From: JAVBMU01 sp031552185
Lineage (GTDB): Bacteria; Actinomycetota; Actinomycetes; Actinomycetales; Cellulomonadaceae
Assembly (NCBI GenBank): GCA_031552185.1
Contig: JAVBMU010000025.1
Span: 24,521-88,520, forward strand
Length of the DNA: 64,000 bases
Direction: 5' to 3'
Shown here: positions 8,318 through 16,113 of the stretch, piece by piece
How the letters are laid out: each line of letters starts with the position of its first letter
Position numbering within the stretch: the stretch's first letter is position 1
The notes under the pieces: generated by a model
What the model saw: the letters and a program-made list of their open reading frames with translations, nothing else
Told to the model about the DNA's origin: nothing
Databases searched by the model: none
Program-made: the position numbers and the translations under genes

Positions 8318-8893
8318 TCAGTTCTCCTTGAAGGGGAAGCCGAGCCGGCGCAGGAGCGAGCGGCCCTCATCGTCGCTGTTGGCGCTCGTCACGACGGTAA
8401 TGTCCATCCCGCGAACGCGATCGATCCGGTCCTGGTCGATCTCGTGGAACATCGACTGCTCGACGAGGCCGAAGGTGTAGTTGCCGTGCCCGTCGAACTG
8501 CTTGGGCGACAGGCCGCGGAAGTCGCGGATGCGCGGCAGCGCGGTGGACAGCAACCGGTCCAGGAACTCCCACATGCGGTCGCCGCGCAGCGTGACATGT
8601 GCGCCGATCGGCATGCCCTCGCGCAGCTTGAACTGGGCGATGGACCGCCGGGCCTTCGTGACCATCGGCTTCTGGCCGGTGATCTGGGTCAGGTCCCGCA
8701 CCGCACCCTCGATGAGCTTCGCGTCCCGCGCGGCCTCGCCGACACCCATGTTCACGACGATCTTCACCAGGCCCGGCACCTGCATGACGTTCGGGTAGCC
8801 GAACTCCTCCCGGATCGCAGGCGCGATCTCCTCGCGGAAGCGCTGCTTGAGGCGCGGCAGGGCCGGGGCTTCGATCTGGGTCGTCTCACTCAT
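8318..8893 (-). CDS. rplE: 50S ribosomal protein L5
   Basis: L5 binds 5S rRNA and contacts the P-site tRNA. The 191-residue protein has the family motifs VVNMGVGEAARDAKLIEGAV, TKARRSIAQFKLREGMPIG and VTSANSDDEGRSLLRRLGFPF. The start ATG at 8893 overlaps the rplX stop as ATGA, so translation is probably coupled. Confidence 0.98.
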   Translation of the reverse strand: MSETTQIEAPALPRLKQRFREEIAPAIREEFGYPNVMQVPGLVKIVVNMGVGEAARDAKLIEGAVRDLTQITGQKPMVTKARRSIAQFKLREGMPIGAHVTLRGDRMWEFLDRLLSTALPRIRDFRGLSPKQFDGHGNYTFGLVEQSMFHEIDQDRIDRVRGMDITVVTSANSDDEGRSLLRRLGFPFKEN

Positions 8894-9231
8894 CAGATGT
8901 CCTTACCGGTGCGCTTGGAGATGCGCACCCGGACGGTGCGCATGCGCCCGTCGCGCTCGACTTGCTCGGTCCGGTACCCGACCCGGGTGCCCTTCTTCGT
9001 CTTCTCGTCGAAGAACATCACGTTGCTGACGTGGATCGGCGCCTCGATCGTCTCGATGCCACCCGTGCGGGTGCCGCGCTGCGACTGGCCGACCTTGCGG
9101 TGCCGCGTCACGCGGTTGATGCCCTCGACGATCAAGCGGTCGTCCTTGAGCACTTCCAGGACGCGGCCCTGCTTGGCCTTGTCCCGGCCGGCGATGACGA
9201 CGACGACGTCACCCTTTTTGATCTTCGCCAT
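8893..9231 (-). CDS. rplX: 50S ribosomal protein L24
   Basis: L24 is an assembly initiator of the 50S subunit. The 112 residues start with the KOW motif MAKIKKGDVVVVIAGRDKAKQGRV and include GINRVTRHRKVGQSQ. It overlaps both neighbours by ATGA junctions (rplN upstream, rplE downstream), which indicates a tightly coupled rplN-rplX-rplE unit. Confidence 0.98.
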   Translation of the reverse strand: MAKIKKGDVVVVIAGRDKAKQGRVLEVLKDDRLIVEGINRVTRHRKVGQSQRGTRTGGIETIEAPIHVSNVMFFDEKTKKGTRVGYRTEQVERDGRMRTVRVRISKRTGKDI

Positions 9232-9599
9232 CAGAGCACCTCCGGGGCCAGCGAGATGATCTTCATGAACCGCTTGTCACGCAGCTCGCGGCCCACCGGG
9301 CCGAAGATGCGCGTGCCGCGCGGCTCGCCGTCGTTCTTGAGGATCACGGCGGCATTCTCATCGAACTTGATGTATGACCCGTCGGGACGGCGCCGCTCCT
9401 TGGCGGTGCGCACGACGACCGCCTTGACGACGTCGCCCTTCTTGACGTTCCCGCCCGGGATCGCGTCCTTGACGGTGGCGACGATGATGTCGCCGATTCC
9501 GGCGTAGCGACGGCCCGAACCGCCGAGAACGCGGATGCACAAGATCTCCTTGGCACCCGTGTTGTCGGCGACTCGAAGTCGCGACTCCTGCTGGATCAT
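9231..9599 (-). CDS. rplN: 50S ribosomal protein L14
   Basis: L14 lies at the 50S interface and contacts initiation and silencing factors. The 122-residue protein begins MIQQESRLRVADNTGAKEILC and has the core GSGRRYAGIGDIIVATVKDA and the end GPVGRELRDKRFMKIISLAPEVL. An AGGAG sits six bases upstream of the ATG at 9599; a longer in-frame reading upstream is not supported. The 88 bp before it separate it from rpsQ. Confidence 0.98.
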   Translation of the reverse strand: MIQQESRLRVADNTGAKEILCIRVLGGSGRRYAGIGDIIVATVKDAIPGGNVKKGDVVKAVVVRTAKERRRPDGSYIKFDENAAVILKNDGEPRGTRIFGPVGRELRDKRFMKIISLAPEVL

Positions 9600-9687
9600 T
9601 GAAAACTCCTGTCGTCGAGCCGGTTCTCGCGGATGCGAGCCTGGCCGAACGGATGGTCGGCGTGGGAGAGCGCGTCCCCCGGTACGG

Positions 9688-9987
9688 CTACTTGGCCTTC
9701 TCGAGGATCTCCACCAGCCGCCACCGCTTGGTGGCGGACAACGGGCGGGTCTCCATGATGAGCACGAGGTCGCCGATGCCGGCGGTGTTCTGCTCGTCGT
9801 GCGCCTTGACCTTGCTCGTGCGCCGGATGACCTTGCCGTAGAGCGGGTGCTTGACCCGGTCCTCAACTTCGACCACCACGGTCTTGTCCATCTTGTCGCT
9901 CACCACGTAGCCGCGGCGGGTCTTGCGGTACGCGCGCGCGGGCGCGTCCACTGCGTTGGTTCCGTTCTCGCTCATTGCCTCACTCAC
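9688..9987 (-). CDS. rpsQ: 30S ribosomal protein S17
   Basis: S17 is an OB-fold 16S rRNA-binding protein. The core RKTRRGYVVSDKMDKTVVVEVEDRVKHPLYGKVIRRTSKVKAHDE is typical, with a 19-residue N-terminal extension. Two starts are possible: GTG at 9987, overlapping the rpmC stop as GTGA, or ATG at 9975. Neither has a clear ribosome binding site, and the overlap favours the GTG. Confidence 0.95.
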   Translation of the reverse strand: MSEAMSENGTNAVDAPARAYRKTRRGYVVSDKMDKTVVVEVEDRVKHPLYGKVIRRTSKVKAHDEQNTAGIGDLVLIMETRPLSATKRWRLVEILEKAK

Positions 9988-10220
9988 TTCGCGCTCGGAG
10001 CCGTGCGGATACCGAGCTCACGCTCGCGCAGGATGGTGTAGATGCGCGCGATGTCGCGGCGCACGGCCTTCAGGCGCCCGTGGCTCTCCAGCTGGCCGGT
10101 GGCCGACTGGAAGCGGAGGTTGAACAGCTCCTCCTTGGCCTTCTTCAACTCGGCGACCAACTTCTCGTCGTCGAACCCGTCCAGGTCGGTCGGGGCGAGG
10201 CCCTTCGTTCCGATCGCCAT
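9984..10220 (-). CDS. rpmC: 50S ribosomal protein L29
   Basis: L29 lies at the peptide tunnel exit beside L23 and helps dock SRP and trigger factor. The 78-residue helical protein includes LVAELKKAKEELFNLRFQSATGQLE and AVRRDIARIYTILRERELG. It is joined to rplP by an ATGA overlap at 10220 and to rpsQ by a GTGA overlap. Confidence 0.97.
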   Translation of the reverse strand: MAIGTKGLAPTDLDGFDDEKLVAELKKAKEELFNLRFQSATGQLESHGRLKAVRRDIARIYTILRERELGIRTAPSAK

Positions 10221-10636
10221 CAGATACCCCCCTCACGCGCCACGAACCGGCACTTCATCGGGAGCTTGTGGATCGCGCGGCGCATCGCCTCCCGGGCGAG
10301 CGCCTCGTTGACCCCGGCCAGCTCGAAGACGATCCGGCCCGGCTTGACATTGGCGACCCACCACTCCGGCGAACCCTTACCGGACCCCATCCGGGTCTCG
10401 GCCGGCTTCTTGGTGAGCGGGCGGTCCGGGTAGATGTTGATCCAGACCTTGCCGCCACGCTTGATGTGGCGGGTCATCGCGATACGGGCGGCTTCGATCT
10501 GCCGGTTGGTGACGTAGGCGGGCTCGAGAGCCTGGATGCCGTAGTCACCGAAGGCGATCTGGGTGCCGCCCTTCGCCGCGCCGGTGCGCGACGGGTGGTG
10601 CTGCTTGCGGTGCTTGAGCCTGCGCGGAATCAACAT
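10220..10636 (-). CDS. rplP: 50S ribosomal protein L16
   Basis: L16 organises the A-site and peptidyl-transferase region. The 138 residues start MLIPRRLKHRKQHHPSRTG and include the conserved YGIQALEPAYVTNRQIEAARIA and KPAETRMGSGKGSPE segments. The gene is complete and lies three bases after rpsC. Confidence 0.98.
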   Translation of the reverse strand: MLIPRRLKHRKQHHPSRTGAAKGGTQIAFGDYGIQALEPAYVTNRQIEAARIAMTRHIKRGGKVWINIYPDRPLTKKPAETRMGSGKGSPEWWVANVKPGRIVFELAGVNEALAREAMRRAIHKLPMKCRFVAREGGI

Positions 10637-10639
10637 GAC

Positions 10640-11464
10640 TCAGGCCTCCGTTCCGGTCTCGGTACCCGCGGGGGCGGGCGTCTCGACAGCCGCCTCCGGC
10701 GCAGGAGCCGGGTTGCGGTCGCCGCGCCGCGGGCCGCCGCGACGATCGCCGCGGTCCCCCCGGTCGCCGCGCGGGCCACGGCTGGGCCGCGGGGCAGCCG
10801 TCGCCTGCTGGGCGGCGAATTCCTTCTCGGTCATGTCGCCCTTGTAGACCCAGACCTTGACGCCGATGCGGCCGAAGGTCGTGCGGGCCTCGAAGAAGCC
10901 GTAGTCGATGTTCGCGCGCAAGGTGTGCAACGGCACCCGACCCTCGCGGTAGAACTCGGAGCGGCTCATCTCGGCCCCGCCGAGCCGGCCGGAGACCTGC
11001 ACCCGGATGCCCTTGGCCCCGGCCCGCTGGGCGGACTGGATGCCCTTGCGCATCGCGCGCCGGAAGGACACGCGGGAGGCGAGCTGCTCCGCGATGCCCT
11101 GGGCCACGAGCTGGGCGTCGATCTCGGCGTTCTTGACCTCGAGAATGTTGAGCTGCACCTGCTTGCCGGTGAGCTTCTCCAGCTCCGCCCGGATCCGGTC
11201 CGCCTCGGCGCCGCGGCGCCCGATGACGATGCCCGGACGGGCGGTGTGGATGTCGACCCGAACCCGGTCGCGGGTGCGCTCGATCTCCACGCGGGAGATG
11301 CCGGCGCGCTCGAGGCCGCTGCTCATGAGCCGACGGATCTGAACGTCCTCGCGGACGTAGTCGCGGTACCGCTGACCGGGCTTGGTGCTGTCGGCGAACC
11401 AGCGCGACCGGTGGTCGGTGGTGATGCCGAGGCGGTACCCGTGCGGGTGAACCTTCTGTCCCAC
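10640..11464 (-). CDS. rpsC: 30S ribosomal protein S3
   Basis: S3 forms part of the mRNA entry helicase site. The 274-residue protein starts MGQKVHPHGYRLGITTDHRS, has the KH domain around GIVIGRRGAEADRIRAELEKLTG and the C-terminal domain MSRSEFYREGRVPLHTLRANIDYG. A tail of about 55 residues (from roughly 218) is rich in Arg, Gly, Pro and Ala, a length variation usual in actinobacteria. The start ATG overlaps the rplV stop. Confidence 0.97.
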   Translation of the reverse strand: MGQKVHPHGYRLGITTDHRSRWFADSTKPGQRYRDYVREDVQIRRLMSSGLERAGISRVEIERTRDRVRVDIHTARPGIVIGRRGAEADRIRAELEKLTGKQVQLNILEVKNAEIDAQLVAQGIAEQLASRVSFRRAMRKGIQSAQRAGAKGIRVQVSGRLGGAEMSRSEFYREGRVPLHTLRANIDYGFFEARTTFGRIGVKVWVYKGDMTEKEFAAQQATAAPRPSRGPRGDRGDRGDRRGGPRRGDRNPAPAPEAAVETPAPAGTETGTEA

Positions 11465-11832
11465 TAGCGGGCACTTCCCTTCTTCTCGCTCGGAGCGACG
11501 ACCACCGTGATGTGGCTGGTGCGCTTGAGGATCCGGGCCGCGCGTCCCTGCGCGCGGGGCCGGAACCGCTTCAGAGTGGGGCCCTCGTCGACGTAGGCCT
11601 CGCGGACGACCAGATCCGTCTCGTCGAACGCGACGCTCGCCCGGTCGGCCTTGACCCGGGCGTTGGCGATCGCGCTCTCCACGACCTTGCGGACCGGCAC
11701 ACTTGCGGCCTGCGGTGCGAACTTCAGCACCGCGACGGCCTCGGTGGCCTGCTTGCCACGGATGAGGTCCACGACGCGCCGGGCCTTCATGGGCGTGACG
11801 CGGATGTACCGCGCCTGCGCCTTGGCTTCCAT
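11464..11832 (-). CDS. rplV: 50S ribosomal protein L22
   Basis: L22 lines the exit tunnel with a beta-hairpin that can alter macrolide sensitivity. The 122-residue protein reads MEAKAQARYIRVTPMKARRVVDLIRGK and ends with the tunnel hairpin PTLKRFRPRAQGRAARILKRTSHITVVV. The hairpin is intact with no insertion or deletion. It overlaps rpsC by one base. Confidence 0.97.
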   Translation of the reverse strand: MEAKAQARYIRVTPMKARRVVDLIRGKQATEAVAVLKFAPQAASVPVRKVVESAIANARVKADRASVAFDETDLVVREAYVDEGPTLKRFRPRAQGRAARILKRTSHITVVVAPSEKKGSAR

Positions 11833-11903
11833 TGCTGTCCTGCCTTCTGTCTTATGACCGTCGGGGTCTGCCCTCGCCGATGTCGAAGCCGGTCGGCTCC
11901 GGC

Positions 11904-12185
11904 TCAGCGGCGGCGACCCTTCTTGTCGTCCTTCACGTGGCCGCGGAACGTCCGCGTCGGGGCGAACTCGCCGAGCTTGTGGCCGACCATCGACTCGGTG
12001 ACGAACACCGGCGTGTGCTTGCGACCGTCGTGCACGGCGAAGGTGTGGCCGAGGAAGTCGGGGGTAATGACCGACCGCCGGGACCAGGTCTTGATCACGT
12101 TCCGGGCGCCCGACTCGTTCTGGGCGTCCACCTTCTTCTGCAGGTGGCCGTCCACGAAGGGGCCCTTCTTCAGGCTGCGTGGCAT
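11904..12185 (-). CDS. rpsS: 30S ribosomal protein S19
   Basis: S19 lies in the 30S head and bridges to the 50S via S13. The 93 residues begin MPRSLKKGPFVDGHL and contain TWSRRSVITPDFLGHTFAVHDGRKHTPVFVTE-type conserved strands with VGHKLGEFAPTRTFRGH near the end. It is 14 bp after rplB and 71 bp before rplV. Confidence 0.98.
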   Translation of the reverse strand: MPRSLKKGPFVDGHLQKKVDAQNESGARNVIKTWSRRSVITPDFLGHTFAVHDGRKHTPVFVTESMVGHKLGEFAPTRTFRGHVKDDKKGRRR

Positions 12186-12199
12186 CTGTCAGGCTCCTA

Positions 12200-13036
12200 T
12201 CAACGCTTCTTGCCGGTACGCCGGCGACGGACGATCAACTTGTCGCTGGGTCGGTTCGGGCGCCGCGTGCGGCCCTCCGGCTGGCCCCAGGGGCTTACGG
12301 GGTTGCGACCGCCGGAGGTCCGGCCCTCGCCACCGCCGTGCGGGTGGTCGATCGGGTTCATCGCCACACCGCGAACGGTGGGCCGCCGGCCCTTCCACCG
12401 CATCCGGCCGGCCTTGCCCCAGTTGATGTTCGACTGCTCGGCGTTGCCCACCTCGCCGACCGTGGCGCGGCAGCGCAGGTCGACATTGCGGATCTCGCCG
12501 GACGGCATCCGAAGCTGGGCGTAAGGCCCGTCCTTGGCGACCAACTGCACCGAGGCGCCGGCCGAGCGGGCGATCTTGGCCCCGCCGCCGGGCCGCAGCT
12601 CGATGGCGTGCACGATCGTGCCGGTCGGGATGTTGCGCAGCGGCAGGCAGTTGCCGGGCTTGATGTCGGCGCCGGGACCGTTCTCGACGACGTCGCCCTG
12701 CCGCAGCCGGTTCGGCGCCAGGATGTAGCGCTTGGTGCCATCGGCGTAGTGCAGCAGCGCGATCCGAGCGGTGCGGTTCGGGTCATACTCGATGTGCGCG
12801 ACCTTCGCGGGCACGCCGTCCTTGTCGTGGCGACGGAAGTCGATGACGCGGTAGGCCCGCTTGTGGCCACCGCCGCGGTGTCGCGTCGTGATGCGGCCGG
12901 AGTTGTTCCGCCCGCCGCTCTTGGGGAGCGGACGGACGAGCGACTTCTCCGGCTGCGAGCGCGTGATCTCGGCAAAGTCCGCGACGCTCGCGCCGCGCCG
13001 GCCGGGCGTCGTCGGCTTGTACTTACGGATTCCCAT
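12200..13036 (-). CDS. rplB: 50S ribosomal protein L2
   Basis: L2 is needed for subunit joining and peptidyl transferase organisation. The 278-residue protein starts MGIRKYKPTTPGRRGASV and carries the catalytic-region signature GVAMNPIDHPHGGGEGRTSGGR, including the conserved histidine of that loop. The gene is full length, between rplW and rpsS. Confidence 0.98.
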   Translation of the reverse strand: MGIRKYKPTTPGRRGASVADFAEITRSQPEKSLVRPLPKSGGRNNSGRITTRHRGGGHKRAYRVIDFRRHDKDGVPAKVAHIEYDPNRTARIALLHYADGTKRYILAPNRLRQGDVVENGPGADIKPGNCLPLRNIPTGTIVHAIELRPGGGAKIARSAGASVQLVAKDGPYAQLRMPSGEIRNVDLRCRATVGEVGNAEQSNINWGKAGRMRWKGRRPTVRGVAMNPIDHPHGGGEGRTSGGRNPVSPWGQPEGRTRRPNRPSDKLIVRRRRTGKKR

Positions 13037-13066
13037 GGGGACTGGTCCTCAATCTGCTCTGACGGC

Positions 13067-13354
13067 TCAGCCGAAGATGTCGATCGTGCCCTCGCGGAGG
13101 GTGACGATCGCTCGCTTGGTGTCCTTGCGCTTGCCCAGGCCGTAGCGCGTCCGCCGCGTCTTGCCCTTGCGGTTGATCGTGTTCACCGAGGCCACCTTGA
13201 CTGAGAAGATCTGCTCGACGGCGATCTTGATCTCGGTCTTGTTGGACCGCGGGTCCACGACGAACGTGTACTTGCCCTCGTCGAGCAGCGTGTAGCTCTT
13301 CTCGGAGACGACCGGCGCAAGGATGATGTCGCGCGGGTCCTTCACGTTGATCAC
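13067..13354 (-). CDS. rplW: 50S ribosomal protein L23
   Basis: L23 is the tunnel-exit docking protein for trigger factor and SRP. The 95 residues read MINVKDPRDIILAPVVSEKSYTLLDEGKYTF and continue through NKTEIKIAVEQIFSVKV and NTINRKGK. It overlaps the rplD stop by four bases (ATGA type). Confidence 0.98.
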   Translation of the reverse strand: MINVKDPRDIILAPVVSEKSYTLLDEGKYTFVVDPRSNKTEIKIAVEQIFSVKVASVNTINRKGKTRRTRYGLGKRKDTKRAIVTLREGTIDIFG

Positions 13355-14055
13355 TTCGCGTCCTCCTTCTCGGCGGACTCGGCGGCGACCTCGACGGCGG
13401 ACTCGTCGCCGTCGGCCGACGCGGACTCGGCGCTGCCGCAGAAGGCGTCGAGCGCGCTCTTGGTGAAGATGAGGTCGTCCGCGACGAGCACGTCGTACGT
13501 GTTGAGCTGGTCGACCCAGAGGACGTGAACCCGGCCGATGTTGCGCAGGGACTTGATGGCGAGCTCGTCGGTCCGCTCGATCACGATCAGCACGTGCCGA
13601 CGCGAGGTCAGTCGGTCGATCGCGGCAGCCGCGGCCTTGGTGCTCGGGGCGCCCTCGATGCCGAAGCCGGCGACGACGTGGACGCGGCCGGCGCGAGCCC
13701 GGTCGGACAGCGCGCCGCGCAAGGCGGCGGCCTTCATCTTCTTGGGCGTGCGCTGCTCGTAGGACCGCGGCTTGGGGCCGTGCACCGTGCCACCGCCGGT
13801 GAACTGCGGCGCCCGGGTCGAACCCTGGCGGGCCCGGCCGGTGCCCTTCTGCTTGTAGGGCTTGCGGCCGCCACCGGAGACCTCACCACGGGTCTTGGTG
13901 GAGTGCGTACCCTGGCGCGCCGCGGCGAGCTGGGCGACGACGACCTGGTGGATCAGCGGAATGTTCGTCTGGACGTCGAACACGTCGGCGGGCAGTTCGG
14001 CCGTGCCGGCCTTCTTGCCCTGGGCGTCCAGGACATCGACAGTCGTTGCGGCCAT
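13351..14055 (-). CDS. rplD: 50S ribosomal protein L4
   Basis: L4 helps form the exit tunnel constriction and in some bacteria represses the S10 operon. The 234-residue protein has the tunnel loop TRGEVSGGGRKPYKQKGTGRARQGSTRAPQFTGGGTVHGPKPRSY, which is intact, and the core KKMKAAALRGALSDR. A 28-residue acidic Ala/Glu/Ser tail (GSAESASADGDES onward) is lineage-specific. It sits one base after rplC. Confidence 0.97.
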   Translation of the reverse strand: MAATTVDVLDAQGKKAGTAELPADVFDVQTNIPLIHQVVVAQLAAARQGTHSTKTRGEVSGGGRKPYKQKGTGRARQGSTRAPQFTGGGTVHGPKPRSYEQRTPKKMKAAALRGALSDRARAGRVHVVAGFGIEGAPSTKAAAAAIDRLTSRRHVLIVIERTDELAIKSLRNIGRVHVLWVDQLNTYDVLVADDLIFTKSALDAFCGSAESASADGDESAVEVAAESAEKEDAK

Positions 14056-14056
14056 G

Positions 14057-14719
14057 TCAGGCTCCCTTCACGGCGCTGCGCACGAGCACGACGCCGCCCT
14101 TGGGGCCAGGGACGGCGCCCTTGACGAGCAGCAGACCCTTCTCGGCGTCGACCGCGTGGACGGTCAGGTTCTGGGTGGTCTGGCGCACGTGGCCCATCCG
14201 GCCGGCCATCCGCATGCCCTTGAAGACGCGCGACGGCGTGGCGGCGCCACCGATCGAACCGGGCTTGCGGTGGTTGCGGTGCGCACCGTGGGAGGCGCCC
14301 ACGCCGGCGAAGCCGTGACGCTTCATGACACCGGCAAAGCCCTTGCCCTTGGTGGTCCCGACCACATCGACCTTCGTCCCGGCCTCGAAGGCCGCGGCGG
14401 TGATCTCCTGCCCGAGGCTGTACTCGGCGGCGTCGGGGGTCCGGACCTCCGCCACGTGCCGGCGCGGCGTGACGCCGGCCTTCTCGAAGTGGCCGCGCAG
14501 CGGCTGGGTGACCTTGCGCGGGTCGATCTGCCCGTGCGCCAGTTGGACCGCGCTGTACCCGTCGACCTCCGGCGTGCGCACCTGCGTCACCACGTTGGTG
14601 CCGACGGAGACGACGGTCACCGGGACGACCCGGCCGTTCGCGTCCCACAACTGGGTCATGCCGAGCTTGGTGCCGAGCAGCGCCGTGACCGGGCGCGCGG
14701 TTCGCTGGGGGTTACTCAT
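14057..14719 (-). CDS. rplC: 50S ribosomal protein L3
   Basis: L3 is an assembly initiator that reaches the peptidyl-transferase centre. The 220-residue protein has the family start LLGTKLGMTQLWDANGRVVPVTVV and the methylation-region motif GFAGVMKRHGFAGVGASHGAHRNHRKPGSIG. A GGAGG ribosome binding site precedes the ATG at 14719. It lies 14 bp after rpsJ. Confidence 0.98.
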   Translation of the reverse strand: MSNPQRTARPVTALLGTKLGMTQLWDANGRVVPVTVVSVGTNVVTQVRTPEVDGYSAVQLAHGQIDPRKVTQPLRGHFEKAGVTPRRHVAEVRTPDAAEYSLGQEITAAAFEAGTKVDVVGTTKGKGFAGVMKRHGFAGVGASHGAHRNHRKPGSIGGAATPSRVFKGMRMAGRMGHVRQTTQNLTVHAVDAEKGLLLVKGAVPGPKGGVVLVRSAVKGA

Positions 14720-14733
14720 GTTGTCCTCCAGCC

Positions 14734-15042
14734 CTACAGCTTGATCTCGATATTCACGTCCGCCGGCAGGTCGAGCCGCATGAGCGAGTCGACGGCCTTG
14801 GGCGTGGGATCGATGATGTCGATGAGCCGCTTGTGCGTACGCATTTCGAAATGCTCGCGACTGTCCTTGTACTTGTGCGGCGACCGGATGACGCAGAAGA
14901 CGTTCTTCTCCGTCGGCAGCGGCACCGGGCCCACGACCGTCGCACCAGCGCGTGTCACCGTGTCGACGATCTTGCGCGCCGAGCTGTCGATGACCTCGTG
15001 GTCGTAGGACTTGAGCCGGATGCGGATCTTCTGTCCCGCCAT
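14734..15042 (-). CDS. rpsJ: 30S ribosomal protein S10
   Basis: S10 (NusE) works in the 30S head and in transcription antitermination with NusB and NusG. The 102 residues begin MAGQKIRIRLKSYDHEVIDSSARKIVDT and end LMRLDLPADVNIEIKL. It is the first gene of the S10-type block. The 294 bp upstream (15043-15336) should hold its promoter. They contain a 7-bp hairpin (CGGAACG at 15222-15228 with CGTTCCG at 15234-15240), but I see no clear -35/-10 pair. Confidence 0.98.
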   Translation of the reverse strand: MAGQKIRIRLKSYDHEVIDSSARKIVDTVTRAGATVVGPVPLPTEKNVFCVIRSPHKYKDSREHFEMRTHKRLIDIIDPTPKAVDSLMRLDLPADVNIEIKL

Positions 15043-15336
15043 GGCGTCGTCTGACTCTCTCTACTCGAACCGCTACTGTCCGACCCCCGCGCTCGGGCGT
15101 GTCGGCTTTCGTGACGCAACCCGGCGCAGCATCCTCAGGTGCAGGGCCGTTGGATGTGCGGCCCGGCCCGCGCTCGAATCCTCGAGGGCAGGATGCCGGT
15201 CCGCACCGTTTGTGAGCCTTCCGGAACGTGAGGCGTTCCGCGAGCGGCCCGTCATGTCGTCGACAGAACGTTCAACCCACGCGATGGACGTCCCGCTCGG
15301 GGCCGTCACCGGCGTGGTTTCAACACCCTGTTCGAC

Positions 15337-16113
15337 TCACGAGAAGCCATGCCCGGAAGAGGCAACCGGAACAGTTTGCCACAGGACTTCGAGCCGCGCC
15401 AATCCCGCTTCCGGCGCCCGGATTCCGGCGTCGGTCAGGTTCCATCCGCCCCAGGGGTGCGGCAGCGTCCGATCCGTGACGAACAGGTGGTGTGGCCGGT
15501 GCCGGCGGGCGCGTCGATACACCGCGTCGAGCGCCGCCGGCGGGCAACTGTGGACCAGGTGCCAGGCCCGCGGGAAGCCGGTCGGCAGGGTGAGGTCGGC
15601 GGCCAGATACGCGGCGGCGTCGGCCTCGAAGACGCACACTTCGTCGAAGCAGGCGGCGACGGCCGGGTCCGGGACGACGCCGGGATTGCCCACCACCTCA
15701 ACGGCGCCCGCCGCGCGTGCGGCCTCGACGTAGCGTCGCACCGCCCGCGCGGCCGCGGGGTCGGCCGGCACCTGATCGAACATGACCGACCGCACCCCGT
15801 ACCAGGCCCCCCATGCCCGCACGTCCGCCACCACCGCGGCGCACTCCCGGGCGGCGTAGTCCAGGTCCACGTACCCCAGCCCGGGCACCCCCAGCGCCCG
15901 GATCGGCGCCGGGTAGTAGGGGTCGTCCGGCTCCCCCGGCCCGTTGTGCACGTTGAGCACGACGAAACCGTCGGGCCCGACGACGTCCGGCACACTCGCC
16001 CAGGCGAGCGGTTCCTCGGCCGGGTGCACGTACCAGGGAACGCCGAGCGGAGGGTCCGGCCGCCGCCACCGCCGCGGGCTCGTCGGCGGCCGGCCCGGGC
16101 GACTTCTACTCAA
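15337..16113 (-). CDS. Spherulin-4 / GH135-like glycoside hydrolase
   Basis: The 258-residue protein resembles the spherulation-specific family 4, the family of fungal Sph3 (GH135), which cleaves alpha-1,4-linked N-acetylgalactosamine. Matching features in order are VPWYVHP (25-31), a WASV segment, VLNVHNGPGEPDDPYY (52-67), GLGYVDLDYA (78-87), a beta-strand ending MFDQVP (111-116) and CVFEAD (160-165). The usual Asp-Glu pair after the strand is Asp113-Gln114 here. I see no signal peptide; the N-terminus is Arg/Pro-rich. The start is a TTG overlapping the end of the upstream deacetylase gene by eight bases, with no ribosome binding site, so it probably depends on coupled translation. Family assignment is by motif only. 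Confidence 0.72.
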   Translation of the reverse strand: MSRSRPGRPPTSPRRWRRPDPPLGVPWYVHPAEEPLAWASVPDVVGPDGFVVLNVHNGPGEPDDPYYPAPIRALGVPGLGYVDLDYAARECAAVVADVRAWGAWYGVRSVMFDQVPADPAAARAVRRYVEAARAAGAVEVVGNPGVVPDPAVAACFDEVCVFEADAAAYLAADLTLPTGFPRAWHLVHSCPPAALDAVYRRARRHRPHHLFVTDRTLPHPWGGWNLTDAGIRAPEAGLARLEVLWQTVPVASSGHGFS

